Assembly: GCA_026399025.1 (NCBI GenBank)
Contig: JAPLRU010000037.1
Coordinates: 59,389-123,388, forward strand
Direction of reading: 5' to 3'
Source of the DNA: Methylobacter sp.
GTDB taxonomy: Bacteria; Pseudomonadota; Gammaproteobacteria; Methylococcales; Methylomonadaceae
DNA length: 64,000 nucleotides
Part shown: piece after piece, positions 1 through 8,031 of the stretch
Layout of the letters: every line of letters starts with the position of its first letter
How positions within the stretch are numbered: the first letter of the stretch is position 1
Notes under the pieces: model-generated
What the model was told of the DNA's origin: nothing
Databases searched by the model: none
Seen by the model: only the letters and a program-made list of their open reading frames with translations
Made by a program: the position numbers and the translations under genes

Positions 1-1
1 C

Positions 2-21
2 AAACCGAGGGCGGTTTTTTT
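2..21 (+). terminator. Rho-independent terminator of a gene upstream of the window
   Basis: A 6-bp stem (AAACCG with CGGTTT) around a 4-nt loop runs directly into seven T residues, the usual intrinsic terminator layout. The gene it ends lies before the first base. Confidence 0.6.
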
Positions 22-78
22 ATGTCCGGGTGGTAGAATTGCGGCTTTAAATTTAAGGCCTTAAAACGAGTAAACCCG

Positions 79-933
79 ATGATTAGCAAGTACTTTAACC
101 CGTATACGGATTTTGGCTTTAAAAAACTGTTTGGTGAAGAAGCGAGCAAAGATTTGCTGATTGATTTTTTAAATCAACTGTTGCCGCCGCACCATCAAAT
201 CGCGGAACTGCGCTTTAACAATCCGGAGAACATGTCGGACACCCTCGACGAGCGTAAATCCATTTTCGATATTTATTGCCAAAGCAAAACGGGGGAGCGT
301 TTTATTGTAGAAATGCAAAAAGCGAAAATGCAGTTTTTCAAAGACGGTTCGCTGTTTTATTCGACGTTTCCGATTCGCGACCAAGGCAAAAAAGGGCTGT
401 GGGATTTTTATTTACTGCCGGTGTATTTCATTGCGATTTTGGATTTTAAATACGACGAAAAGGAAGACGAGCGTAAATTTCGCCGTGATGTTTGTTTAAA
501 AGACCAAGACGGCGATGTGTTTTATAACAAATTGCATTTTAAGTTTTTGCAAATGCCGTTGTTTAACAAACAAGAACATGAACTGGAAACCCATTTCGAT
601 AAGTGGGTGTATTTTTTGAAACATTTGGAAGATTTCGACCATATTCCGGCCATTCTAAACGAGCCGATTTTTCAAAAAGGCTTTGATATTGCCGAAGTGT
701 CGCATTTGAGTAGCGATCAGTACGATGCGTATTTGAAAAGCATTTTATCCTATAACGAAGCAAAAGCGGTGACGGATACCGCGTTTTATGAGGGTAAAAC
801 CGAAGGTAAAATCGAAGGCGAAACAACAAAAGCAATGGAAGTTGCAAGAAAGATGTTAGCTGCCGGATTTGAAATTGACGTTATTTCCACGATGACCGGT
901 TTAACGCTTGAAGAAATCGAGGAATTAAACTGA
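79..933 (+). CDS. Rpn family recombination-promoting nuclease / PD-(D/E)XK transposase-like protein
   Basis: The 284-residue protein opens with the family signature YFNPYTDFGFKKLFG followed by a stretch beginning 'SKDLLIDFLNQLL', typical of the PD-(D/E)XK nuclease family transposases (PF12784, Rpn/YhgA-like). A core near residues 60-80 (SIFDIYC, then FIVEMQ) carries the D and E-x-Q expected of the PD-(D/E)XK fold. The C-terminus has the usual GK-x-EGK-x-EG basic/acidic repeat and an ExARKML helix. Length fits the family. Members promote RecA-independent DNA transfer and occur in multiple copies, often beside repeats. Codon use is more AT-rich than in neighbouring genes, compatible with horizontal acquisition. 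No terminal inverted repeats or target duplication are visible, so I do not call an insertion sequence. Confidence 0.85.
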   Translation: MISKYFNPYTDFGFKKLFGEEASKDLLIDFLNQLLPPHHQIAELRFNNPENMSDTLDERKSIFDIYCQSKTGERFIVEMQKAKMQFFKDGSLFYSTFPIRDQGKKGLWDFYLLPVYFIAILDFKYDEKEDERKFRRDVCLKDQDGDVFYNKLHFKFLQMPLFNKQEHELETHFDKWVYFLKHLEDFDHIPAILNEPIFQKGFDIAEVSHLSSDQYDAYLKSILSYNEAKAVTDTAFYEGKTEGKIEGETTKAMEVARKMLAAGFEIDVISTMTGLTLEEIEELN

Positions 934-1057
934 TTGCAGACGCTTATTTTATGATGACGAACTGTTTAGCTTGCAACGCCATCGTTTTTTTAAGCCTTAA
1001 TCTACGCAAACTATCAACGTTCAGCTAAAATGCGCCTCTTTTTGCTTATCTAATTTT

Positions 1058-1657
1058 ATGGCTAAAGATATTCGTATTGAAAGATGCAGCGGCCCCGCTC
1101 TGGCGCAATTTATTCCCGAGCTGGCCCGGCTTCGAATTGAAGTGTTTCGCGATTTCCCGTATCTGTACGACGGAGATATCGATTATGAAAAAAAATATTT
1201 ACAGACTTATATCGATTGTCCCGAAAGCGTTATTGTGATCGCTTTCGATGGTGATAAAGTCGTCGGCGCATCGACAGCCATCCCGATGAAATACGAAACC
1301 GACGAACTGAAAAAGCCGTTTCTTGAGCAAGGCTATAATCTCGACGAAGTATTTTATTGCAGTGAATCGGTGCTGAACAAAAATTACCGCGGTCTGGGTA
1401 TCGGCGTTCGCTTTTTCGAGCAAAGAGAAGCTCACGCCGAGGACTTAGGGGGCTTTAAACATATTTGTTTTTGTTGTGTAGAACGGCCTATGGATCATCC
1501 CAGGCGGCCAAGCGATTATGTGCCGTTGGATCGATTTTGGAGTAAACGCGGCTACGTCAAACATCCCGAGCTACACACAACTTATGTGTGGAAAGATCTG
1601 GATGATGTTGATGAAACCCCTAAACCGATGACTTTTTGGCTGAAACATGAACGTTAA
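1058..1657 (+). CDS. GNAT family N-acetyltransferase
   Basis: This 199-residue protein has the GNAT layout: an N-terminal IR-IERCSG strand, a central beta sheet (VIVIAFDGDKVVGASTAIP, residues 59-77), and an acetyl-CoA binding loop NYRGLGIGVRFF (about residues 110-121) matching the Q/RxxGxG/A motif. The substrate cannot be told from sequence. Its last 11 bases overlap the next gene, a carbon-nitrogen hydrolase, so the pair is very probably co-translated and works on the same small molecule, for example an amine that is acetylated and an amide or nitrile that is hydrolysed. There is no strong ribosome binding site before the ATG. Confidence 0.82.
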   Translation: MAKDIRIERCSGPALAQFIPELARLRIEVFRDFPYLYDGDIDYEKKYLQTYIDCPESVIVIAFDGDKVVGASTAIPMKYETDELKKPFLEQGYNLDEVFYCSESVLNKNYRGLGIGVRFFEQREAHAEDLGGFKHICFCCVERPMDHPRRPSDYVPLDRFWSKRGYVKHPELHTTYVWKDLDDVDETPKPMTFWLKHER

Positions 1658-2513
1658 AATTGCAAGCGCTCAATACGACATCAGCTTTTTGGAAAACTGG
1701 CAGCAGTATCAAAGCAAAGTTGAACGCTGGGTTATCGAAGCGACCGAACAAGATGCCAAGATTTTGCTGTTCCCCGAGTACGCCAGTATGGAACTGGCTT
1801 CACTGTTCGGCAAGGAGGTTTATTCATGCTTAAGCGCGCAATTGGCCGCCATACAGTCAGTGCATGAGGATTACCTGGACTTGTTTCAAAGCCTGGCTAA
1901 AACCCACCGATGCATCATCCAACCCGGCACTTTTCCGGTGAAAACGGATTCCGGCGCTTACCGAAATCGGGCTTATCTGTTTATGCCCGATGCTCAGGCC
2001 GATTATCAGGACAAGCTGATGATGACGCGTTTTGAAAACGAGCACTGGTTAATCCAGAAGGGTGATGAATTAAAATGTTTTGAAACCGAATATGGAAAAA
2101 TCGCCATCAATATTTGTTATGACAGCGAGTTTCCGATGTTGGCCAGAAAGCAGGTTGAAGCCGGAGCCAATCTGATTTTAGTGCCCAGTTGCACCGATAC
2201 CGTAGCCGGTTACCATCGCGTTAAAATCGGTTGCCAAGCCAGAGCCTTGGAAAACCAATGTTATGTCGTTCAATCCGCGCTGGTCGGTGAAGCCCCTTGG
2301 TCTGAAGCGGTGGACGTCAATATCGGTGCGTCGGCTATTTACACGCCGGTGGATCGTGGTTTTCCCGATAACGGCATACTGGCCGTCGGTCAGCTCAATG
2401 CCGTGCAATGGGTTATTGGCGAAATATCACTCGATGCTTGCGATACGGTTCGAAAACAGGGGCAAGTTTTTAACTACAGGGATTGGCCGTTACAAACTGA
2501 ATTTACGCTGTAA
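1647..2513 (+). CDS. Carbon-nitrogen hydrolase (nitrilase superfamily amidohydrolase)
   Basis: At 288 residues this matches single-domain nitrilase superfamily members. The Glu-Lys-Cys triad is visible: Glu in ILLFPEYASME (about residue 44), Lys in YQDKLMMTRFE (about 116) and Cys in INICYDSEFP (about 156). The E after the lysine loop and the R-A-x-ENQ motif (QARALENQCYVV) are also family hallmarks. It should hydrolyse an amide or carbamoyl bond in the cytoplasm. The start ATG lies inside the preceding acetyltransferase gene, indicating translational coupling. GNAT plus CN-hydrolase pairs recur in proteobacteria, but the pathway is not established from sequence alone. Confidence 0.85.
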   Translation: MNVKIASAQYDISFLENWQQYQSKVERWVIEATEQDAKILLFPEYASMELASLFGKEVYSCLSAQLAAIQSVHEDYLDLFQSLAKTHRCIIQPGTFPVKTDSGAYRNRAYLFMPDAQADYQDKLMMTRFENEHWLIQKGDELKCFETEYGKIAINICYDSEFPMLARKQVEAGANLILVPSCTDTVAGYHRVKIGCQARALENQCYVVQSALVGEAPWSEAVDVNIGASAIYTPVDRGFPDNGILAVGQLNAVQWVIGEISLDACDTVRKQGQVFNYRDWPLQTEFTL

Positions 2514-2589
2514 TCCGGCCGGGGCATTTTTACGCTATTTACGGCATATATTAGAGTGTGAAATTAATATAGCGACGCATGGACTCGCT

Positions 2590-2868
2590 ATCGTTCCCAC
2601 GCTCTGGAGACTGTGAAAGTATTCGTTTTAGAACAAAAGCAAAAGCCTTCACCACGAAGACACGAAGGACACGAAGTTTTTAATGCGTTGAGTTTAATCA
2701 ATTATTTTTTCTTCGTGAACTTCGTGTCTTCGTGGTGAATAGGTTTTTCACAGTCTCTCCGGCGTGGGAACGCAGTGAGGGACGCTCCAGCGTCCCGTAC
2801 CGCTGGAGCGGTACTTCGGCATTCCCACGCCGGAGCGTGGGAACGATGTCGCTTTATTCATTTCGGAC
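2590..2868. repeat. Composite dispersed repeat with CACGAAG palindrome (copy 1)
   Basis: The outer arms carry the GTTCCCACGCTC ... GAGCGTGGGAAC inverted motif and a GACTGTGAAAGTATTC segment. The core (2648-2739) begins TTCACCACGAAG and ends in the inverted CTTCGTGGTGAA, each arm built of tandem CACGAAG(G/A) units. The same combination recurs near 6.8, 31.0 and 36.8 kb. Confidence 0.85.
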
Positions 2869-3000
2869 GCTATATTTAACCTGAGTTATCGAGTTAGATT
2901 AAGAGTACCCCGAAGCTGAAAATACATATGAGTAAGCCGGATGTTGCGTTTTCCGTTAGACATTAAACTCCAAAGTCATCACCAGCAAATGCCGCCCTCC

Positions 3001-3035
3001 GCTTAGCTTAGCTTAGCTTAGCTTAGCTTAGCTTA
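3001..3035. repeat. Pentanucleotide microsatellite, 7 x GCTTA
   Basis: Seven perfect consecutive copies of GCTTA. It lies in a gene-free region, so a phase-variation role is not supported. Confidence 0.95.
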
Positions 3036-3190
3036 TCCCGGCTGAAGAAAACCCAAGCCGACAAAGATAAGTTTCTTAAATTAAGCCTTCCAATCGTGAA
3101 CAGGCACGGCCCCGAAAATATCGCCAACACGATGCGATAAATCCGACCTGTTCAATCTAGTAGATCGAAAGAAGCCTGTCCGCACTTTAG

Positions 3191-3275
3191 CGCAGGATAG
3201 GCGTTTCGGGCTCTCCGAAACTTCTGACTGCTGGAAGCCCCCTACCCTGGCTGTCGCCGGGTAAGCTTATTTCGA
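3191..3275 (-). repeat. ~85-bp dispersed element, copy A
   Basis: Read on the minus strand this segment aligns along its whole length, at roughly 75 percent identity by eye, with 44655-44743 on the plus strand. Shared blocks include AATAAGC, CCCGGCGA-AGCCAGGGT and GAAACGCCT-TCCTGCG. It lacks the 19-bp inverted repeats that bound the other copy. Confidence 0.7.
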
Positions 3276-3650
3276 GCTGCTATGATGCTGTCAAAATCAC
3301 ACTCTTGAATAGGACCTGCGCCGTACATCTCCAATCAACGCTCAAAGCAAAATTGCTGCTGAATAATTTTCTTCAGGAGCAAGTCACGTCCTTACTGGAT
3401 TCTCCGCCAACTTTGTTTTTAATCCAGCAATTAATCTTGTGCGTTAAGAACAAACCGTGCTATCGTTTATTAACGTTTTCTAATATACCAGTTTATTTTT
3501 AAGTTTTTCGGTACTTTTTGTCTGATCGGTTATGGGGTGTTTTTTTCTGTTCAGTGTCGGTACCGGCTCACTTTAACGGGGTTTTCAATTGGCCCGCAGC
3601 CAATTGAAAAAATGCAGGGCACACAATAACAACTCAATGAGGAAAGTAGC

Positions 3651-4931
3651 ATGGCACGTATTGTAATTCTAGGCGCGGGCATCGGCGGTGTACCAATGGC
3701 TTATGAAATGAAAGAAACGGTAGGAAAGAATCACGACGTTATCGTGATTTCGGATACGCCGACCTTTCATTTTGTTCCATCAAATCCATGGATTCCACCC
3801 AAATGGCGAAAACCGGAAGATTTAAAGATCGAATTGGCGCCGGTGATGAAAAAGAAAGGCATAGAATTCATTCAAAAAGCCGCTGCAAAAGTCGATCCGG
3901 TTAATAATCAGGTATTGCTGGATGACGGCTCGGCCGTGGCTTACGACTTTCTGGTTATTGCTACAGGGCCGCGTCTGGCTTTCGATGAAGTGCCCGGTTT
4001 AGGCCCTGACGGCTATACCTCATCGGTTTGTCATGTCGATCATGCCGAAGCGGCTATCGGCGATTGGGATAAGTTTATGGAAGATCCCGGCCCGATTGTT
4101 ATCGGTGCGGTTCAGGGAGCGTCCTGTTACGGCCCCGCCTATGAATATTTAATGATTATTGAAACCGAATTACGCAAACGGAAAATCCGCGACAAAGTAC
4201 CGATGATTTTTGTGACCGCGGAACCTTACATAGGGCATTTAGGCTTAGGCGGTGTCGGCGATACTAAAGGCCTGCTGGAAAGCGCTTTGCGTGACAAGAC
4301 TATTAAATGGATAACCAATGCCAAGGTCGATAAAATCGAACCCGGCATGATGTTTGTGACCGAAGTCGACGATGAAGGCAAGGAAAAGAAAAAACACGAG
4401 CTGCCGTTTAAGCATTCGATGATGCTACCGGCTTTTACCGGCGTTGACGCAGTGCGTAATGTCGGCGTTGAAGGCTTGATTAATCCGCGCGGCTTTGTTT
4501 TAGTGGATGAACATCAGCGCAATAAGACCTTTAAAAATATCTATTCGGTCGGCGTTTGTATTGCTATTCCACCCGTTGAAGCGACCCCGGTACCGGTAGG
4601 CGCACCCAAAACCGGCTATATGATCGAATCGATGGTAACCGCCGCCGCGCATAATATTGCCGATGAGTTGGCAGGTAAAGAACCCAGCCATAAAGCCACA
4701 TTGAACGCCTTATGTCTGGCCGATTTCGGCGATTCCGGCGTGGCCTTTCTGGCCAAGCCGCAAATTCCGCCGCGTAATGTCACCTGGTCGGCACAAGGCA
4801 AGTGGGTGCATCTGGCTAAAATCGGTTTCGAATTCTATTTCATGCGTAAAATTAAAAAAGGCATCAGCGAACCTTTTTATGAAAGGTTGATGCTTAAATT
4901 AATAGGCGTAGTGCGTTTGAAAGGAAAATAA
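3651..4931 (+). CDS. sqr: Sulfide:quinone oxidoreductase (type I-like SQR)
   Basis: This 426-residue flavoprotein has an N-terminal FAD-binding Rossmann motif [12 protein letters not shown] (residues 9-20) and a second nucleotide-fold segment VIATGPR. Three cysteines fall at residues 127 (SSVCHVDH), 159 ([10 protein letters not shown]) and 355 (NALCLADFG), matching the spacing of the redox-active Cys128/160/356 set of Acidithiobacillus SQR. The enzyme oxidises sulfide to polysulfide or sulfur and passes electrons to quinone at the cytoplasmic membrane. The amphipathic C-terminus ([12 protein letters not shown]) fits monotopic membrane attachment. A strong GAGGAAAG ribosome site precedes the ATG. 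The next gene begins two bases after the stop. A related NAD(P)/FAD oxidoreductase is the alternative, but the three cysteines favour SQR. Confidence 0.85.
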   Translation: MARIVILGAGIGGVPMAYEMKETVGKNHDVIVISDTPTFHFVPSNPWIPPKWRKPEDLKIELAPVMKKKGIEFIQKAAAKVDPVNNQVLLDDGSAVAYDFLVIATGPRLAFDEVPGLGPDGYTSSVCHVDHAEAAIGDWDKFMEDPGPIVIGAVQGASCYGPAYEYLMIIETELRKRKIRDKVPMIFVTAEPYIGHLGLGGVGDTKGLLESALRDKTIKWITNAKVDKIEPGMMFVTEVDDEGKEKKKHELPFKHSMMLPAFTGVDAVRNVGVEGLINPRGFVLVDEHQRNKTFKNIYSVGVCIAIPPVEATPVPVGAPKTGYMIESMVTAAAHNIADELAGKEPSHKATLNALCLADFGDSGVAFLAKPQIPPRNVTWSAQGKWVHLAKIGFEFYFMRKIKKGISEPFYERLMLKLIGVVRLKGK

Positions 4932-4932
4932 C

Positions 4933-5133
4933 ATGACTATTGATCGCATTGTTTTTGCTGTGGCAGGCAGCTTTATTTTAATTAGCTTAGTGTTGGCGCA
5001 TTATCACTCCGAATTGTGGCTATGGTTTACCGCTTTTGTCGGCGCTAATTTGTTGCAGTCGGCATTCACGGGATTTTGCCCGATGGCAATCATACTTAAA
5101 AAGTTGGGTGTTAAATCGGGCTGCGCATTCTGA
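4933..5133 (+). CDS. DUF2892 (YgaP-like transmembrane domain) protein
   Basis: A 66-residue protein with two hydrophobic segments (about residues 8-24 and 29-47), then a cysteine-containing tail with [18 protein letters not shown]. This is the DUF2892 pattern found in small inner-membrane proteins and in the membrane anchor of YgaP rhodanese. It starts one base after the SQR stop codon, so it is certainly in the same transcript. Standalone DUF2892 proteins commonly accompany sulfur-handling genes, so a role in membrane handling of sulfane sulfur near SQR is a reasonable inference. Confidence 0.85.
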   Translation: MTIDRIVFAVAGSFILISLVLAHYHSELWLWFTAFVGANLLQSAFTGFCPMAIILKKLGVKSGCAF

Positions 5134-5151
5134 TTGCGGATGGCTGTGTTT

Positions 5152-5257
5152 TTCACCACGAAGGCACGAAGGATTATGTTTTTCGGCTTCCGATCTTAAG
5201 GCGGAACAAGTTACTCACCCGCTTTTTCTTCGTGTCCTTCGTGCTCTTCGTGGTGAA
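5152..5257. repeat. CACGAAG palindrome (copy 2)
   Basis: Begins TTCACCACGAAG and ends in inverted CTTCGTGGTGAA, with tandem CACGAAG units in both arms. It sits between the DUF2892 gene and the efflux operon and could act as a terminator-like hairpin. Confidence 0.85.
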
Positions 5258-5321
5258 TAAAAAATTCCGCGCACCCGCACAAGGTTGAACGGCTTTTTGC
5301 CATATTCTTAACAGGTACGTG

Positions 5322-6716
5322 ATGATACTTAGAACAATAAAAAACAAATTGGTATTAAGTTTATTACCGATACTCATGCTATCGAATTTACCGGCCGTAG
5401 CGGATCCTATCGCCCAACATTCTGTTGATAAAACCGATAAACCGGCCGGCCAATCCTTTACTTTGGATCAGGCTATTGATTATGCATTAAACAATAATCC
5501 CGACTTGCAAATTGCCACGGAACGCATCGGTCAAGCCGAGGCTCAATTAGGCGTAGCGCTGTCCGCGTTTTATCCGCAAATAACGGCCAAAGTCGGCTAC
5601 GATCATTCCAATAATCCGGCGCAGGTTTTTTCGATGATTGTGGCGCAAAGGGATTTCGGCCCCAACTCGATCAACACCATTAACAATCCCGGTTATCGGC
5701 AAAACTTTCGCCCCGAAATCATAGGCAAACTGTCCTTGTTCCGTGGCGGCCAGGATTATCAAAACAGTAAAGCCGCAGAGTTGGGCATCAGTGCGGCTGA
5801 ATTTGAACGCTCGTCAGTGCGGAATGCGTTGATTGAAGCGGTAACGGCTTCCTATTACGCGTATTTGGCCGCGCAAGAAGCGCATAAAGTCGCTCAGGAT
5901 GCTATTTTGGCAATTGCCGGCGAATTAAAATTAACAACGTTGCGCTATGAAGCCGGAACCATCCTTAAATCCGATGTGCTATCGCTGGAAGTCAAATCGG
6001 CTGAAGCCCAGGATGCCCAAATCAGGGCCGCCAACGGCATCGAGTTAGCCAAAACCAGTATTGCAACCTTGCTTGGCCTATCGGCGGAGCAAGCGTTTAC
6101 TGTCGCCTCGGCCTCTTCGAAGTTGCCCGATCCCAAGTTGGCGTCATCGTTTAACGATGCGCTTGAACTTGCGATGACGCAACGCCCGGAAGTTAAAGCG
6201 GCCGCCAATCAAGTTGAAATCAGTCAGCTCCAGGTTAAAAGCCGGCAAGGCGCTTATCTGCCCAAAGCCGATGCTTACGTGAGCTACGGGCAAAACAGCC
6301 AATCGCCGGGATTTTCCGCTGGCAAAGATAACGTCACCGCCGGAATCAGCGTCGAAATGGATTTGTTTTCCGGCTTGGAAACTAAAAATCGCGTCAGTGC
6401 TGCGGAACGAAAAGCCGCCGAAGCCCGCGAGATGGAACGTAAAACAAAATTGGCTATCGAGCAGGAAGTCAAAATTGCTTTCTTAAAATTGCAAGAAGCT
6501 TTGGCGCGTATGCGCGTTACCGAAGCCTCGGTGGCTTCGGCCGACGAAGCGTTAAGGCTGGTTCATGAACAGCGGCGCGCCGAAACAGTGACCGTTACCC
6601 GTTATATCGAAGCCGAAGTAGCCAGAAACAAAGCTCACTCCGACACGATTGCAGCGCGTTACGACGCCTTGAGTGCTGAAGCGGCGTTAAAAAAGGCCGT
6701 CGGCGATTGGAAGTAA
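5322..6716 (+). CDS. TolC family outer-membrane efflux protein
   Basis: About 464 residues with a cleavable signal peptide (hydrophobic VLSLLPILMLSNLPAVA, then DP). Two outer-membrane efflux protein repeats follow, with family segments DQAIDYALNNNPDLQIA near the start and ALELAMTQRPEVKAAANQVE in the second half, plus long helical, Ala/Glu-rich stretches that form the periplasmic tunnel. It is the outer-membrane channel of the tripartite pump completed by the next two genes. A GTG directly precedes the ATG at 5322. I choose the ATG because the AGG ribosome site is then six bases away rather than three. Confidence 0.88.
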   Translation: MILRTIKNKLVLSLLPILMLSNLPAVADPIAQHSVDKTDKPAGQSFTLDQAIDYALNNNPDLQIATERIGQAEAQLGVALSAFYPQITAKVGYDHSNNPAQVFSMIVAQRDFGPNSINTINNPGYRQNFRPEIIGKLSLFRGGQDYQNSKAAELGISAAEFERSSVRNALIEAVTASYYAYLAAQEAHKVAQDAILAIAGELKLTTLRYEAGTILKSDVLSLEVKSAEAQDAQIRAANGIELAKTSIATLLGLSAEQAFTVASASSKLPDPKLASSFNDALELAMTQRPEVKAAANQVEISQLQVKSRQGAYLPKADAYVSYGQNSQSPGFSAGKDNVTAGISVEMDLFSGLETKNRVSAAERKAAEAREMERKTKLAIEQEVKIAFLKLQEALARMRVTEASVASADEALRLVHEQRRAETVTVTRYIEAEVARNKAHSDTIAARYDALSAEAALKKAVGDWK

Positions 6717-6726
6717 ATAACAATTA

Positions 6727-6945
6727 ATAGCTCCCACGCTCCGGAGACTGTGAAAGTATTACCAACATTAGTTTAAAAATCTATTCACCACGAAGGCACG
6801 AAGATCACGAAGGAAAAATAATTCTTTAAACTCAATGTATTGAAAACTTCGTGTCCTTCGTGCCTTCGTGGTGAATGCTTTTGCGGGACGCTGGAGCGTC
6901 TACCACTGCATTCCCACGCTGGAGCGTGGGAACGATAGCGATAAA
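6727..6945. repeat. Composite dispersed repeat with CACGAAG palindrome (copy 3)
   Basis: Carries CCCACGCTCCGGAGACTGTG, then the palindrome at 6784-6875, then CATTCCCACGCTGG-AGCGTGGGAACGAT. It ends about ten bases before the start codon of the adaptor gene, so it forms the intercistronic spacer of the pump operon and creates a false 29-codon extension of that reading frame. Confidence 0.85.
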
Positions 6946-6954
6946 GAGAATCTT

Positions 6955-8031
6955 ATGTCAGCAACCGAATCCAAAAATACTAATAAAATCCTTGCTATTT
7001 CCGCAGCTGTCTTAGCCTTGATCCTGTTGCTGCTTTATATGCAAGGCAGTTTTGTCAGCAAAGTGCAGCCCGGATTAAGCCCGTTAGCTAAAGAGTCAAG
7101 GTCGAGCGACACTGCTATTGTTGAAAAAAGACAGGTTGACGATATTCTGGCTTGGCCCGGTACGGTCAAGTCGAGAACGGTTGCCAACATCGCTCCCAAA
7201 ACGACAGCCCGCATTATCGAGATTAAGGTCAATGCCGGCGACAAAGTCAAAAAAGGCGATGTCATTGCCCGGCTCGATGAACGCGACATCAAAGCCCAGG
7301 AAAATGCAGCCCAGGCCGCGCTTGCCAGTGCTTCCGCTCAAGCAAGCCGCGCCCTGGCGGACGAGCAACGCACCCGCAGCTTATACAGTAAAGAAGCGGC
7401 GACACGGGAAAGTTTTGACGCGGTCGTCGCCAGGGCAAAAGAGGCGCAAGCCGGTGTAAGCCAGGCCACCAGCGCGATTACTGAAATCAGGAGCCATCTG
7501 GCCGATGCCCTGTTAGTGGCTCCTTTTGACGGCACCGTGGTTAAACGCCTTAAAGAACCCGGCGACATGGGGCTGCCCGGCGTGCCCATCGTATCCTTGC
7601 AAACGCCGCAAGGCTTAAGGCTTGAAGCCGATGTGCCGAGCAGCTGTGCCGGACGCTACAGCATCGGCATGAATGTCAAGGTGCGCATCGATACCTTGGC
7701 ACAAACCACCGGCGCGCAAATCGACGAGATCAGCCCCGAAGTCGATCCGCAAACCCGTACGCAATTGATTAAAATCGCACTTCCTGCGATGGAAGGCTTG
7801 CAGCCGGGCTATTTCGGCTGGTTGGAACAAGCTTGCGACCAACACGAAGCCTTATTGATTCCCACCTCCGCGGTGCAACATATCGGTCAACTGGAAGTTG
7901 TCAAAGTCGTAGCGGAAGGCCGACAACTGATGCGCCATATCAGAACAGGCAAAACCTTTGGCGATCAAATAGAAGCCATTTCCGGCCTGCATGAAGGCGA
8001 AACCGTGATAGCTCATCCAGAGGCGCAATAA
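6955..8031 (+). CDS. RND efflux periplasmic adaptor (HlyD/AcrA family)
   Basis: About 358 residues from ATG 6955. A single N-terminal membrane segment (ILAISAAVLALILLLLYM) is followed by the lipoyl/barrel-sandwich half motif INVNAGDKVKKGDVIARLDE-type, an alpha-helical hairpin rich in Ala and Gln, the second lipoyl half (LLVAPFDGTVVKRLKEPGDM) and beta-barrel and membrane-proximal domains. The frame stays open back to 6868, but those codons are translated repeat DNA. The AAAGAGAA ribosome site before 6955 decides the start. The stop codon TAA overlaps the next ATG by one base (TAATG), so translation is coupled to the pump gene. It bridges the inner-membrane transporter and the TolC channel. Confidence 0.88.
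   Translation: MSATESKNTNKILAISAAVLALILLLLYMQGSFVSKVQPGLSPLAKESRSSDTAIVEKRQVDDILAWPGTVKSRTVANIAPKTTARIIEIKVNAGDKVKKGDVIARLDERDIKAQENAAQAALASASAQASRALADEQRTRSLYSKEAATRESFDAVVARAKEAQAGVSQATSAITEIRSHLADALLVAPFDGTVVKRLKEPGDMGLPGVPIVSLQTPQGLRLEADVPSSCAGRYSIGMNVKVRIDTLAQTTGAQIDEISPEVDPQTRTQLIKIALPAMEGLQPGYFGWLEQACDQHEALLIPTSAVQHIGQLEVVKVVAEGRQLMRHIRTGKTFGDQIEAISGLHEGETVIAHPEAQ

Larger units (their letters stand above)
2514..3650. other. 1.1-kb gene-free, repeat-filled gap
   Basis: No convincing coding region. It holds a composite repeat with a CACGAAG palindrome (2590-2868), a 7-copy GCTTA microsatellite (3001-3035), an ~85-bp element also found near 44.7 kb (3191-3275), and the upstream region of the quinone oxidoreductase gene with a good ribosome binding site (GAGGAAAG before 3651). 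A 65-codon open frame at 3305-3502 shows no coding character. Confidence 0.6.

Noticed and set aside
79..933. Complete insertion sequence around the Rpn gene
   Set aside because: No terminal inverted repeats or target duplication were found on either side.
3001..3035. GCTTA microsatellite as a phase-variable switch
   Set aside because: It is not within or just before a gene, so slippage would not change a reading frame or promoter.
3305..3502. 65-codon open frame in the 2.5-3.6 kb gap
   Set aside because: No ribosome site, low-complexity composition, no family signature, and it lies next to repeat DNA.
6868..6954. N-terminal extension of the HlyD adaptor
   Set aside because: These codons are the right arm of a dispersed repeat; a good ribosome site and signal-anchor follow at 6955.
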